A stretch of DNA of 64,000 nucleotides from a virus, in the IMG/VR virus record IMGVR_UViG_3300037113_000024, positions 1 to 64,000 of that record. One strand, given 5' to 3'. The translations under genes and the position numbers were made by a program. Positions 36,301-44,695 of this stretch are shown piece by piece. The notes beneath the pieces are model-generated. The model did not search any database. It saw only the letters and a list, made by a program, of their open reading frames with translations, and was not told the DNA's origin. Position 1 is the first letter of the stretch. Each line of letters starts with the position of its first letter.

Positions 36301-39300
36301 TGCGTGTCGGCCATGGCCTTGTAGCGCAGCATGCTCGGGATCAGTTTGTGATAGCTGTCCGCGATGCTCTCGATGGTGCGCCCGCCGAGCAGCGCCTTGG
36401 AGATGTTGTCGCCCCACCCCTTCGGGTTGAGGTGACGATCCACGGCGTCCATGACGCGCTCGCCATCTTCGATCAGGCCACGCGCGTACAGACCAGTGGT
36501 TTGGTCCATGCCCTGCGCCGTGCCCACCTTGCGGGTCAGGTCGCCATTGGTTTCGTCAATGGTCTGGCCCGCGAGGTGCATGACGTGATCGAGCATGGTT
36601 TCGGCCCCCTTGGGGAAGCCGAAGATGCGCCGCACCACTTCCTTGAACGCGCGCCAGATCGACGCGCCGGGCAGCGTGCCTTGCATGTCCTTGGGCGGCT
36701 TCAGCGTATCGAGGAACGCCGCAAAGTGCGGGTTCGACATGGCCTCTGCGACCATCTCCTTAGTGTTGGTGAAGCCGTACTGCTTGGCCTCGTCAGGACT
36801 GATCTGCTCCTTCGCCGCCTTCAGCAGCTTGTCGAACTGGCCAGCGATGGCCGGGTCCTTCAGGCCCTTGATCGTCGCCGCGTGCGTAAACTCATGGATG
36901 ATCGAGTGCTCCATGTCCGCCTTGTCGAACACGCGGATGCGCCCGTAGCCGTCGTGGTAGTCAGCAAACACCTGCGCGAGGTTGGGGTGCGACTTCACCG
37001 CCTCAGCCTGGGTGCCGAAGCGGATCGACGGGTCCGCCTTGCTTGTCTGCAACAGCTTGGCGGCAATGGTCCGCCGCGCGCTGGTGGTGCCGTTGCGGAT
37101 GATGTGTTCGAGCAACTGACGAGGCGTCGCCCCGCGATCAACCAAGTACGCCAGATCGCGGTCCATTTGCGTCTGCGGCTTGGCCGAGCCCACGCTGAGC
37201 GGATCGGCCTTGTTCTGGCCGGTCGCCTCGCGCACCGCGTCCATGACCGCTTCGGCGTGGTTGTTGTTGAACTCAAGCAGCTTGCGCGTGCGGTTGTCCA
37301 CCAGCCCCGAGTATTTCTGCCTCAGGTCGATGCTGTCTGCGAGGTGCGTTTCCTTGAGCGCCGACAGAGCCGCATGCGGGTCCTGCGACTTCAGCGCCTT
37401 GCCGACAGCCGCCGTCGCAGCGTCCACCTTGTCGATGGCCTGCTGGAAAACAGTGTCGCGCTTCTCGAACTGGGTGTCGTTCTCCCCCTTCACGCGGGGC
37501 AGCTTGCGCTCGATCAACTCACCAATGTTGGCGCGCATCTTCTGAAGCGCGCCCAGGACTTGAGCTTTGCCCTCAGACGAAACAGTAGGCTTCGGGGCCG
37601 CTTCCTTCGCTTGTGGACCCTGTTCGTTCGAGGGCCGCGTCGGCTTCGCCTCCTTGGCCGGGGGGACTTCTCCCCCAAGAGGCTTCTTGCCTCGCGTCGC
37701 GAAATCAGCCGCCGCACGCTGCGCCGCATCGCTCGCGCCCATCTCCTGAGCACGCTGAGCATTGTCTGCCAGATATTTGTCGCGAGCATTGGGCTCCCCC
37801 TGCGGGCCGCTCTTCGACGGCCGGGGAGGCGTCTCAGGAGCAGGTGCCGCAGGGGGAGGTTCGGCCGGCGTATCGAATTTCTTCGCGCCGGTCGCCTCGT
37901 CAACCGGGGGCTTGGCCTCGGTCGTTGGCACGGGTTTAGCCTTCCCTTCGGCCTTGTCAATGACTTTTTGCGCCTCAATTATCTTCTTGATCTTGTTTGT
38001 TTGAGACACGACTTGGCCCACCTCACCCTGCTTGGGATTGGCGAGCTTGTCCTGTAGCATGCTGATCTTGTCGTTCAGCGGGTCATCCGGCTGAAGGTTG
38101 GACTTTATGTCCTGAAGCGCTTGCCACTTCGGTTGATGCTGCTCGGGGATAGCCGTGGGCATGACCGCGGGCTTCGGCGGCGGCACAGGGTTTGCCTGCT
38201 CGGGCGCGGCCTCAGTCTCGGGGCCAAGGTTGGTCGTACCCTGCGCTACCGTGCGCGGGTCCGTGGTGTTGCCCTTCTCGTCCATGATATCGAACGACTT
38301 GGCGAGGTTCTGAAGCGTGTTGCTCGGCTTGTCTGCTGCTTGCAGCCGGTCGTAGATAGCCGACTTCACCGCAAGGTCATCACCCAAGAGTGGGCGCAGG
38401 TAGCTCGGGATCGAGCCCTTGGTTGCAGATTTGATCTTCTGCACATGCTCGGCGGCAGCGGTGACCTTGGCGTTGGCAGCGTCCTGGGCGTCCTGCTGAG
38501 CCTTACGCTCGGCGTCCTGCTGCGCCATCTGATCGCGGATATCGTCGGCCGTGGGCGCGGTGAACTTGTTCTTCTCCCACTTCAGCCGCTCGGCCATCAC
38601 TTCCAACGCGGCGCGGCCCGACTTGGTGTCAAGCCCCGCCGCCTGAGCGTGCTGCAACAATGTTGCGTTGTCGAGAGGACGTAGGCGGTCCTTATAGGCT
38701 TCCGTCGTCTCGTCCGGCATCATGATGCGCGGCGGTTCGAGCGCGGCCACGGCGGGGTGCGCCGGCCCCGACACGGGAGCTTCAGGCGTGATCACGTCGC
38801 CCGCAACCGGGCGCGTGTCGTTCGGCCCCGTCAACAGCCGTCCAGGCTCGGGCTCGGGAGTAACGCGCTCGATAGGCGCGCCCATGTAAAGCGTCTCGGC
38901 CGAGCCTGGGCGCACGCCCTCCTGCTGGAACGGGGCCTCAAGCTGCTTGGGGGTCGTATCGACGGGCTCGCCGGTGTGCACCTCACCCTGATAGATCGGC
39001 TGACCCGCGACAGGCCGCGACGCAGGCTCAAGCGCGGGCGCAGGCAAGCCCCTGATCGCCTGACCGGGCTGCGCCGGGGTCGTCGCCACATCCGGCGGCG
39101 TGCCCAGGTCATCCGGCGTCTGCGGGAAGCGCTGAGGCGGTTCGAGCGCGGCAGGGCCTACCTCACCCGGCCGCGGCAGCGCGAGCGTCGGCGGCGGCGC
39201 GGGCAGTTGCGGCGTGATCGCCTGATCGACCGTGCTCGACAGGTTCTCGTTGGTGAGGTGCGCCGGGTCCGCCTTGGCGAACACATGCGTCAAGCCACCA

Positions 39301-40193
39301 AACAACGCGCCTTGCGCCGCACCTCCCAGGGCCGCGTCGAGCATGTCCTGCGAACGCTGCGCGAAGGTGCGGTTGGGGTCACCCATCGCACTCATCAGGC
39401 CCGCGGTGGCGGCCTGGACAGGGGCCTGGATCGCCGCGCCCACAGCCGCGCCCTTGGCGGCCTTGCCCAGGAGGCCAGTCTTGACTTCCTGCGTAGTCGT
39501 GTTGCCGGCGGCGTCGGTGACCGTCTTCTTGAACGCCTTGGGCACCATGGACGGGAGACGCTGTGCCAGCCACCCCTCGCCCATAGACGGCAGGATACCT
39601 TGCAGGGCCGCCTCAGGGACACCCAAGGCCAACGCCTTGCCCGCCGCGCCCTGATCGAGCGTCTGGCCTGCCTGATCGCCTGCTTCGACGTTCTGGCCCA
39701 CCATGAAGGGGTAGGCCGCCGCACCCGCGCCCGCAGCCCCGCGGATCGCCGCCGTGCGCGCCGCAGCCGTCAGCGCAGCCGCACCTGCGCCACCCGCGAT
39801 CAGTTCGTCAGGCCCGGCCAGACCCGCAGTCGCCAACGCGGTGCCGCCGGTCATAGCCGCCAGCATCGGCAAGCTCTGGACCGCCTGATAGGCCAGCTTC
39901 TCGGGGTGCCAGAACGGCAGAGCGTCGATATCGGGACGAGCGCTCGCCGCAGCATTGGCCTGCTGCTGCGTCGCCCAGTCGCCCATGCCCTGGCCCAGGT
40001 CCGGCGCGCCCACCGCCGTGGACACCGCACGACCAGCGTTCGCAAGGTTCGACAGGCCACCGTACCAGCCCGTCTTGAGCGCGCTGCTTAGGAACCCTGG
40101 TTGTGCGGGCGTGGGTGCGCTGCTGGCGCTGGTCGCGCGCAGAACGTCGTCGATCCCCGGAAGATTGGAGGTCGGACTACCGAAGTCGGCCAT
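33378..40193 (-). CDS. giant internal virion (ejection) protein with zinc-metallopeptidase motif
   Basis: 2271 residues, the largest gene here. Ala/Gly-rich hydrophobic stretches occur near residues 110-190 and 250-290, then a Pro-rich and helical region to about 950. A zincin motif HEFTH with H1100, E1101, H1104 (followed by AATIKG and an Asn/Glu-containing helix) resembles the peptidase domains of large polyvalent phage proteins. The C-terminal third has features of polyvalent-associated domains (VNRSQFSWNPDLNPRYTGKH, PLVAQFTGYHFKLLEKL). In podoviruses such proteins sit in the capsid and are injected with DNA; the peptidase may mature virion proteins or act on host targets. No lytic transglycosylase motif was seen. 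Confidence 0.8.
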   Translation of the reverse strand: MADFGSPTSNLPGIDDVLRATSASSAPTPAQPGFLSSALKTGWYGGLSNLANAGRAVSTAVGAPDLGQGMGDWATQQQANAAASARPDIDALPFWHPEKLAYQAVQSLPMLAAMTGGTALATAGLAGPDELIAGGAGAAALTAAARTAAIRGAAGAGAAAYPFMVGQNVEAGDQAGQTLDQGAAGKALALGVPEAALQGILPSMGEGWLAQRLPSMVPKAFKKTVTDAAGNTTTQEVKTGLLGKAAKGAAVGAAIQAPVQAATAGLMSAMGDPNRTFAQRSQDMLDAALGGAAQGALFGGLTHVFAKADPAHLTNENLSSTVDQAITPQLPAPPPTLALPRPGEVGPAALEPPQRFPQTPDDLGTPPDVATTPAQPGQAIRGLPAPALEPASRPVAGQPIYQGEVHTGEPVDTTPKQLEAPFQQEGVRPGSAETLYMGAPIERVTPEPEPGRLLTGPNDTRPVAGDVITPEAPVSGPAHPAVAALEPPRIMMPDETTEAYKDRLRPLDNATLLQHAQAAGLDTKSGRAALEVMAERLKWEKNKFTAPTADDIRDQMAQQDAERKAQQDAQDAANAKVTAAAEHVQKIKSATKGSIPSYLRPLLGDDLAVKSAIYDRLQAADKPSNTLQNLAKSFDIMDEKGNTTDPRTVAQGTTNLGPETEAAPEQANPVPPPKPAVMPTAIPEQHQPKWQALQDIKSNLQPDDPLNDKISMLQDKLANPKQGEVGQVVSQTNKIKKIIEAQKVIDKAEGKAKPVPTTEAKPPVDEATGAKKFDTPAEPPPAAPAPETPPRPSKSGPQGEPNARDKYLADNAQRAQEMGASDAAQRAAADFATRGKKPLGGEVPPAKEAKPTRPSNEQGPQAKEAAPKPTVSSEGKAQVLGALQKMRANIGELIERKLPRVKGENDTQFEKRDTVFQQAIDKVDAATAAVGKALKSQDPHAALSALKETHLADSIDLRQKYSGLVDNRTRKLLEFNNNHAEAVMDAVREATGQNKADPLSVGSAKPQTQMDRDLAYLVDRGATPRQLLEHIIRNGTTSARRTIAAKLLQTSKADPSIRFGTQAEAVKSHPNLAQVFADYHDGYGRIRVFDKADMEHSIIHEFTHAATIKGLKDPAIAGQFDKLLKAAKEQISPDEAKQYGFTNTKEMVAEAMSNPHFAAFLDTLKPPKDMQGTLPGASIWRAFKEVVRRIFGFPKGAETMLDHVMHLAGQTIDETNGDLTRKVGTAQGMDQTTGLYARGLIEDGERVMDAVDRHLNPKGWGDNISKALLGGRTIESIADSYHKLIPSMLRYKAMADTHRVIEDRFNSLAKVSRAAFDALPKDVQKMVNEAATFTNLKIDPRRSWAEHTWLQNHPDTAAMKAEVAKANKLWNEIKRKGGDKAYLAMDNTNRTHRFAFFTGALRNEVLANHAGEFQLGADPFKAYQFADRLHNDPRAAADYWQKQVEAHLAPIRSMLSKQKALLKEATDKGDKAGAQAIRDHIKSLSGLERDASAAMTGAEQAPNFALRRRGQYMVSGTLAAGRTPDQVRRFQQILQEKGFHDVVIQPNADNNTVYIRTETRAQNDNLIKAFQQAQKENLLDPKKNINHGSAASLYDHSGVLPSWLQEAIKNVRGNMPDLDDDADPKLKDAYKTAREHALDSMVQQYMDALPESSLSKLFARREGVQGASADMAGAFSDRAMSSARGLANVATSDEFANINNGMRDEVKALKTDGNSNPQDAIRAQQAYTELQLRNAQRGWKLAHTPFDTVRHLTHMFELGFSVPYTITLMSQIPTLAWGELAKQHGYLGAAKSMAKFTPMAFKIMKAAFTGADKWHFAITPEKLAAAGIPKDVADFVLHQNNRGDFNLSSYTQWVYENQHGTVIPKVLHDASGASTLYAEMLPRLVTALAARDLYTQSPVKGATFNDLHSFVSDKVNRSQFSWNPDLNPRYTGKHGLLGQASPLVAQFTGYHFKLLEKLYRETADAFGQRGEDYAKQGRRFMGMHLAAMAALSGTMGLPMTGMFAGLYDRLADLITRDDTHDIRASYRDFLNTTFGKDVGEVLAHGVPRVAGLDLSHLGEDRIMLGTQAMTEKRQWEDAEKDWLKSMAGSAFGLGSDIVLAGRDMYNGDYLQAASRGLPEMLRNAADAELIREHGFEDKSGFKLPISGSTSASLMKLLGFDTSQEAEYKEVKGTMSGLQARQQYDQQNIMRHLALAYNREDPQSYGEWLNASQQFMMNNPGVKPPAMGFADYLKQHARSAALAGALGTPLGVSPRNLMMRGMVQYVNLGGGQ

Positions 40194-40204
40194 GTGCCCC
40201 TACT

Positions 40205-41047
40205 TTATTGTGCAGGCATACCAGTGGTGATCATGTGCAGGACTTGCTGAAGCTGCTTGTCCGCCGCGCCACCGTCGTTCGCCGGCCCACCGTTCGGGTG
40301 AGCCGCATTGGCTTGGTTGGTCAGACCCGAAAGGTAGCCCGCCACGGCCTGCTGCTGCGGGTTCAGGTAATGCTGCATCTCCCACGCCTGCGCAGCCTGA
40401 CGGTTGGTCATGCCGCGCGTCGCCGCTTGGAACTCTGGCCACGAATATTGGTGCGGCTCGGTGATCGCGTGCGCTGCGCCCACGGCTATGCCATGGGCTT
40501 TCGCCACTGCCGCGGTTAGCTGCGGGTTGGTGTTCGTCTTCACCATGCCGTTGCCATGGTCCAGCGCCTCAGGCTGCGCCGTCCCCGCGTTGGCGTGAGC
40601 ATCCAAGATCGGCCCGAGCTTCATCGCGAAGCCCACCGGGTCCTTCTCCGCGAAGGTTAGTTGGTCGGGATGCTGTGTGAAATAGCTCGTGGCCGCGGGC
40701 TTGGCGTAGGTGTCCGCTGCGCCTTGGCGCGCGTCGAGCGCCGCGCTGCCCGCGCCCGAGGTGCCGCCGGTGAGCCCGGTCCAGTTCAGGAACCGTTCCG
40801 CGACGCCCGGCCCGGTGTCGGCCAGGGCGTTGGTGCGCTGCGTGACGTTCTGGATCGCCACGTTGCGGGCGTGCATGTTCGCCATGCCCGACAGGTTGGG
40901 ATCGTCCGGCGGGGCCGCCAACGCCGCGCCCTGCATCATGCCGCCCCAGGTGGGCAGGCCAGCGGTGGGATCGCTGCCCGGCGGCGCGAACCCCGGCCCG
41001 CCAGCGGGGCTCGTCGGCGGGAGGGGTGCGCTCGTCGGGTCAGGCAT
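40205..41047 (-). CDS. Pro/Ala-rich virion protein
   Basis: 280 residues from ATG 41047, which overlaps the previous stop as TGATG and has GGAG upstream; a TTG at 41059 is the alternative. N-terminus is Pro/Gly rich (TSAPLPPTSPAGGPGFAPPG), the rest is helical with WPEFQAATRGMTNRQAAQAWE. By position between the connector and the giant internal protein it is probably an internal core or ejection protein. No family recognised. Confidence 0.6.
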   Translation of the reverse strand: MPDPTSAPLPPTSPAGGPGFAPPGSDPTAGLPTWGGMMQGAALAAPPDDPNLSGMANMHARNVAIQNVTQRTNALADTGPGVAERFLNWTGLTGGTSGAGSAALDARQGAADTYAKPAATSYFTQHPDQLTFAEKDPVGFAMKLGPILDAHANAGTAQPEALDHGNGMVKTNTNPQLTAAVAKAHGIAVGAAHAITEPHQYSWPEFQAATRGMTNRQAAQAWEMQHYLNPQQQAVAGYLSGLTNQANAAHPNGGPANDGGAADKQLQQVLHMITTGMPAQ

Positions 41048-41832
41048 CAGGTGCTCCAATCACGCTCGTAGGTGAACCCGTTACCGCCGAACTGAAAGGC
41101 GGCCGGCGCGAATAGCCGTCGTTTTAGCTCACGTTTCGCGTCTTGAACATGGGCCTCGAAACTGTCCTTCAGGTCTTTCGCGCGGCCGGGCGCATCGCCG
41201 CCGGCTATGTCAAGGTCGGGCTGACGCAACGCCAAGTAGCCGGCCCAGTCCAGCATGTCGAGATGATAGGTTTCGGGTATCTCGGGCTGGCCTTCCAGAT
41301 CTGAGAGCTTAAGAGTTCGGATGGGAAGCCGCACCACCCGCATGTTGACCAGCACCGCGTTGCCTGCTCCCACGTTGGGATAGGTGCGGAAGGTCATGCA
41401 GTTCAGGGCGTTCTTGGCGTCTGCCAGCAGTCCTTCATCTGTGGTGAAGGCAATGACTTTGCCGGGTGTAAGTGTAGAGATGTATGAGGTATCGAAAAAT
41501 CGAGTATCGTTAGCGCGATACGTATCCAGATTACTGTGGCCAGCGCGCGCCAGATCGTAACCATCACCCACACATCGCGCGCTGAGAATACCAAGGAGTT
41601 TCGGGTGAAGTGCATAGTCTTGCTGCCCTGCCACGAGTTGCAGTTGGCACACCTCCGGGGTGGCCGCGTCGCGAAGGCACTCGGAGCGCTTCGCGAAGCG
41701 CTCCTGAGCTTGGTTGATGTAACGGACCAATGTTGTGTCGGACCATCGCTGGTCCGTACGCACCCCGACCTGATCCGACTTGTCGCTCAGGATGTTATCC
41801 CGAAGTTCCTCAAGAAGATCGCCGAGGCGCAT
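41047..41832 (-). CDS. head-tail connector (podovirus adaptor, T7 gp11-like role)
   Basis: 261 residues. Helical start (MRLGDLLEELRDNILSDKS), then WSDTTLVRYINQAQERFAKRSECLRD and LVAGQQDYALHPKLLGILSAR, a pattern common in phage adaptor proteins that bind under the portal. The rest alternates beta strands and helices with KLSDLEGQPEIPETYHLDMLDWAGYLAL, as in that family. Its place, next to the head genes and the internal protein, supports the call. Confidence 0.75.
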   Translation of the reverse strand: MRLGDLLEELRDNILSDKSDQVGVRTDQRWSDTTLVRYINQAQERFAKRSECLRDAATPEVCQLQLVAGQQDYALHPKLLGILSARCVGDGYDLARAGHSNLDTYRANDTRFFDTSYISTLTPGKVIAFTTDEGLLADAKNALNCMTFRTYPNVGAGNAVLVNMRVVRLPIRTLKLSDLEGQPEIPETYHLDMLDWAGYLALRQPDLDIAGGDAPGRAKDLKDSFEAHVQDAKRELKRRLFAPAAFQFGGNGFTYERDWST

Positions 41833-41842
41833 TGGTTGGTCC

Positions 41843-42187
41843 TTACGCTGCTTCGCGGTCGCCCTGGCCCGGCGCGGTGCGGTAGGGGAACCGAAGCCGC
41901 GAGCGCCACCCAGTCACCTGCTTGGTCTGCGGATCGACCACAGGCACCTGTGTAACCGCGTTGTCAAGGATTTCGACCAGCGGGTAGGGCACGTCGGCCC
42001 ACTCGCCGGGGCGCAGCATGTAGGTGTTGCCGTTGTGGCCCAGGAACAGGCCGGTGGGCGGAATGTCGCTGTTCTCTTCCAGCAAGATGCGCCACGTCTT
42101 GGCCTTGATCTGCGGGGCCACGCGGCGCACGGACTTGCCCGGCGGCGTGCCGCGCTGAAGGTTGGAAGGCAGTTCGCTATCGCTCAT
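41843..42187 (-). CDS. conserved phage hypothetical protein
   Basis: 114 residues. WRILLEENSDIPPTGLFLGHNGNTYMLRPGEWADVPYPLVEILDNA (given here as a pattern: I-P-P-x-G-x-F-x-G-x-N-G then PGEWADVP) resembles small phage proteins found between capsid and connector genes. Probably a virion accessory. Its start overlaps the upstream stop as TAATG. Confidence 0.65.
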   Translation of the reverse strand: MSDSELPSNLQRGTPPGKSVRRVAPQIKAKTWRILLEENSDIPPTGLFLGHNGNTYMLRPGEWADVPYPLVEILDNAVTQVPVVDPQTKQVTGWRSRLRFPYRTAPGQGDREAA

Positions 42188-42468
42188 TACTCATCTCCAT
42201 CGGGTTCAGACGCAGCAGTGTCAAAGGCGGTGCCGAAGTCATCGCTCTTTGTTTGAACGATGGCTTTCTTCAGGTTCTTCTTCAGGAACGCCACGACACC
42301 ATCGGCGTCCTTGAACACGAAGGACTTCCAGGGGTCCTTGTAACTGACCCCCATCTTCTCCCGCTTTTCGTAGGGAAGGCTGTTGCGCTTGTCGATGGCG
42401 GGGTCACGAATTTCCACCGTGAACCCGTTCTCAAAGCGCTCGATGCGGACGCAGCTATCGCTCATCAT
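42187..42468 (-). CDS. small hypothetical protein
   Basis: 93 residues from ATG 42468 (a second ATG at 42465 is equally possible), overlapping the membrane-protein stop as TAATG with GGAAGG upstream; a longer in-frame reading to 42540 lies inside that gene. Charged, beta then helical (SFVFKDADGVVAFLKKNLKKA). Acidic C-terminus. No family recognised. Confidence 0.6.
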   Translation of the reverse strand: MMSDSCVRIERFENGFTVEIRDPAIDKRNSLPYEKREKMGVSYKDPWKSFVFKDADGVVAFLKKNLKKAIVQTKSDDFGTAFDTAASEPDGDE

Positions 42469-42632
42469 TAGAACCTTCCCGATAGCAGCAGGATTAGCAA
42501 GATGATGACCAGCAAGCCGATCCCGCCTCCTGCTCCCCACCCGGCGGGGCCTACGAAGCCGCCGCGGTAATAGCCAAAGCCGCCACCGCCCAGGACCAGC
42601 ACAATCAGGATGATTAGGACGATGGTGGTCAT
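42468..42632 (-). CDS. 54-residue two-span membrane protein
   Basis: Start ATG 42632 with AAGGA 6 bases upstream on the minus strand; stop overlaps the next start. Two hydrophobic helices (TTIVLIILIVLVLGGGGFG and GIGLLVIILLILLLSG) with a Gly/Tyr/Arg turn (YYRGGFVGPAGWG), the layout of DUF3309-type small membrane proteins. It is inside the capsid gene cluster; function unknown. Confidence 0.7.
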   Translation of the reverse strand: MTTIVLIILIVLVLGGGGFGYYRGGFVGPAGWGAGGGIGLLVIILLILLLSGRF

Positions 42633-42642
42633 GGTTGATCCT

Positions 42643-43050
42643 TTACATGCCGAAGCGGGTATAGCCGATCTTCAGCGTGCCGTTGAACGCCGCCGCGCCC
42701 GAGTTGTGGATTTTGATCACCAGCGAACCCGCGGCCGGCGTCACAGCGCCCACCGTGGGCGAGCCGCCGGTGTTGGAGCCGTTCGTGACATTGACGAACA
42801 CGAGATCGCTCGCCAGAACTTTGTTGTTGGTGATCGTCAGGGTGTAGTCGGACCCCGCCGCCGTGGTGACGCTCTCGGTGGTGATGAGGCCAGCCGACTT
42901 GTTGAGCGTCACCGCGCCGGCCGAACTGGTGCCGGCCTTGCCTGTAGCGCCGCCGGTGTCCACCACCAGCGGGTTGCCGTTCGCGGGGATCGCGTCCGCC
43001 TCGAACTGAACCACATCGCCCTGGGTGTTATATGCGAGCAACCGAGCCAT
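42643..43050 (-). CDS. capsid accessory/decoration protein
   Basis: 135 residues from ATG 43050 (an ATG one codon earlier lies only one base from AGGAGG). Beta-rich, Gly/Thr/Val-rich (PLVVDTGGATGKAGTSSAGA, SDYTLTITNNKVLASDLVFV, GSLVIKIHNSGAAAFNGTLK). Composition and place next to the major capsid gene suggest a surface decoration or stabilising protein. Confidence 0.65.
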   Translation of the reverse strand: MARLLAYNTQGDVVQFEADAIPANGNPLVVDTGGATGKAGTSSAGAVTLNKSAGLITTESVTTAAGSDYTLTITNNKVLASDLVFVNVTNGSNTGGSPTVGAVTPAAGSLVIKIHNSGAAAFNGTLKIGYTRFGM

Positions 43051-43121
43051 CATGCCCTCCTAGGAAAAAAGGGGGACCATTGCTGGCCCCCCGCGTAGCA
43101 ACCAAGCCGTGGGAGGCTGGC

Positions 43122-43535
43122 TTAGGTGATCTTGTAGGTGATGCTCTTGGCGGTGCCGCAGAGCGTCGTGCCGAGCGTCACGGTGCCGATCCCGCCGGTG
43201 CCGTTCGACAGCGAGCCGCTGACGGTGATCTGTGACGTGGTGTCCTGCGCGGACGTGAGCGAGCCGCCCAGGACCGTCTTAATGGAGTTGGCCGCCGGCA
43301 TGCCGATTTGCCACTTCCACGTAATGCCGTCCGTGACGTTCACGATCTCCACCTCTGTGGCCACGAAGCCGATGTTGATCTGCGTCGCGTTGCCGTTGGA
43401 GGTGAAGTAGCCGGCCACTTCCTGGCCCGAGCCATCGGGGGCGTTGACGGGGTTGCCAATGAGCGTGCCCGGCCCCGTATAAGTGCTCGGGAAGGAGGAA
43501 CCATGGAACATGGTGTCGATGATATTGGTGGTCAT
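43122..43535 (-). CDS. capsid accessory/decoration protein
   Basis: 137 residues, GAGGGT upstream of ATG 43535. Beta-rich (GQEVAGYFTSNGNATQINIG, TEVEIVNVTDGITWKWQIGM, GTVTLGTTLCGTAKSITYK). Second small beta protein between connector and capsid genes; probably another head decoration or tail-adaptor protein. A strong hairpin separates it from the capsid gene. Confidence 0.65.
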   Translation of the reverse strand: MTTNIIDTMFHGSSFPSTYTGPGTLIGNPVNAPDGSGQEVAGYFTSNGNATQINIGFVATEVEIVNVTDGITWKWQIGMPAANSIKTVLGGSLTSAQDTTSQITVSGSLSNGTGGIGTVTLGTTLCGTAKSITYKIT

Positions 43536-43564
43536 ATGACCCTCGAAAGTTAGCTGTGAGACTA

Positions 43565-43596
43565 AATTTAGCCCTGGGACTTACCAGGGCTAAATT
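43565..43596 (-). terminator. hairpin after the major capsid gene
   Basis: Perfect 13-bp inverted repeat (43565-43577 with 43584-43596; AATTTAGCCCTGG and complement) and 6-base loop, directly after the capsid stop in the minus-strand direction. The AT-rich foot gives a terminator-like shape; partial termination here would make capsid mRNA more abundant than downstream genes. Confidence 0.7.
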
Positions 43597-43600
43597 CGCG

Positions 43601-44671
43601 TTACGAGGTGCAGCCGACTTCCAGGCGCGCCATGAAGGCGTCCTGAAGGATCACGGTGCCCGTCCACAGCTTCCAGCCGACCGTGCCGCGCTGCGCCAGC
43701 GGATCGCCGGGAGCCGGCTTCGGATTGACCACCATGGGCGTCATCGAGCTTTTCCCCTTGAGGGGGACTAAGCCGAAGGCGTCGCGCCCGAAGATCAGCA
43801 CCGGGTAAACGTCAGCGTAGGTGCCTGACGTGGACCGCAGCGAACCCAGGGTGCCCGAAGTCGCCGCATCTGCGAACGGCGCGAACACGGTGGAGGTCAG
43901 GTAGCGCACCTGCTCGACGGACCCGATCTCGCCCTCGAACGGGCTGGTGTGCGGGCCGTAGGACGCGACCGGCACGAAGCCGGTCATGTTGCGGATATCG
44001 CTTTCCAGATCGGGGTGGCAGATCGCCATGTAGGCGGCTTCGACCGACTTCGTGTTGAAGTCGGGGTTGGACGCCACGACGGTGCTGATCTTGCGCGCGT
44101 TCTGGCGGTTCAGACCAGTGGTGACGCGGCGCTGATCGGTCAGCGCGATCGCGGTGGAGACGTTGACGCGGCCCGCCACGTTGTTGGCGTACCAAACATT
44201 GGTGCCGGCCTTCAGGACGTTGAAGCGCAACGTCTCAAGGGTGATCGCCGCCTGCTCGCCCAGAATGTCCGTCATCTGCGCGAGGACGGGATCGGTGTGC
44301 GTGTCCTCGATCACGTCGGTGATCGTGACGTAATCGCCGTACTGCGCCAACTGAACCGTGTAGTCCTGATTGGCGATGATCGAGCCGGACGGCGTGACGC
44401 CTTCGACCAGCGGCGTGATGGCCACCGGGATGTTGAAGGCAGTACCGGCGCCGTTGGTGCCCGCGCCGTTGTCTGGACCGGCCGAGCCGCCTGCGCCGAG
44501 CATGTAGTAGCGGCGGAACTTCGCCGTCTGCGTGCTGTTCGTGGGCAGCGGGTAGGTCTGGCCGAACTTCTCGATATGCAGATACGGCATGGCGCGCTTC
44601 AGCATGCGCACCACGGAATACGCGGCGACCGCCGGGCTAATGTCGCCGTAGGAAGTGATTGCCTGGGCCAT
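43601..44671 (-). CDS. major capsid protein, N4-gp56-like
   Basis: 356 residues. Residues 90-135 contain PLVEGVTPSGSIIANQDYTVQL and QYGDYVTITDVIEDTHTDPVL, followed by LGEQAAITLETLRFNVLKAGTNVWYANN, the signature order of the N4-gp56 family of HK97-fold capsid proteins. Flanked by scaffold upstream and decoration genes and a terminator downstream, as expected. Start ATG 44671; no alternative near. Confidence 0.92.
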   Translation of the reverse strand: MAQAITSYGDISPAVAAYSVVRMLKRAMPYLHIEKFGQTYPLPTNSTQTAKFRRYYMLGAGGSAGPDNGAGTNGAGTAFNIPVAITPLVEGVTPSGSIIANQDYTVQLAQYGDYVTITDVIEDTHTDPVLAQMTDILGEQAAITLETLRFNVLKAGTNVWYANNVAGRVNVSTAIALTDQRRVTTGLNRQNARKISTVVASNPDFNTKSVEAAYMAICHPDLESDIRNMTGFVPVASYGPHTSPFEGEIGSVEQVRYLTSTVFAPFADAATSGTLGSLRSTSGTYADVYPVLIFGRDAFGLVPLKGKSSMTPMVVNPKPAPGDPLAQRGTVGWKLWTGTVILQDAFMARLEVGCTS

Positions 44672-44695
44672 ATGGTCCTCTCAGCCGAAACTCAG

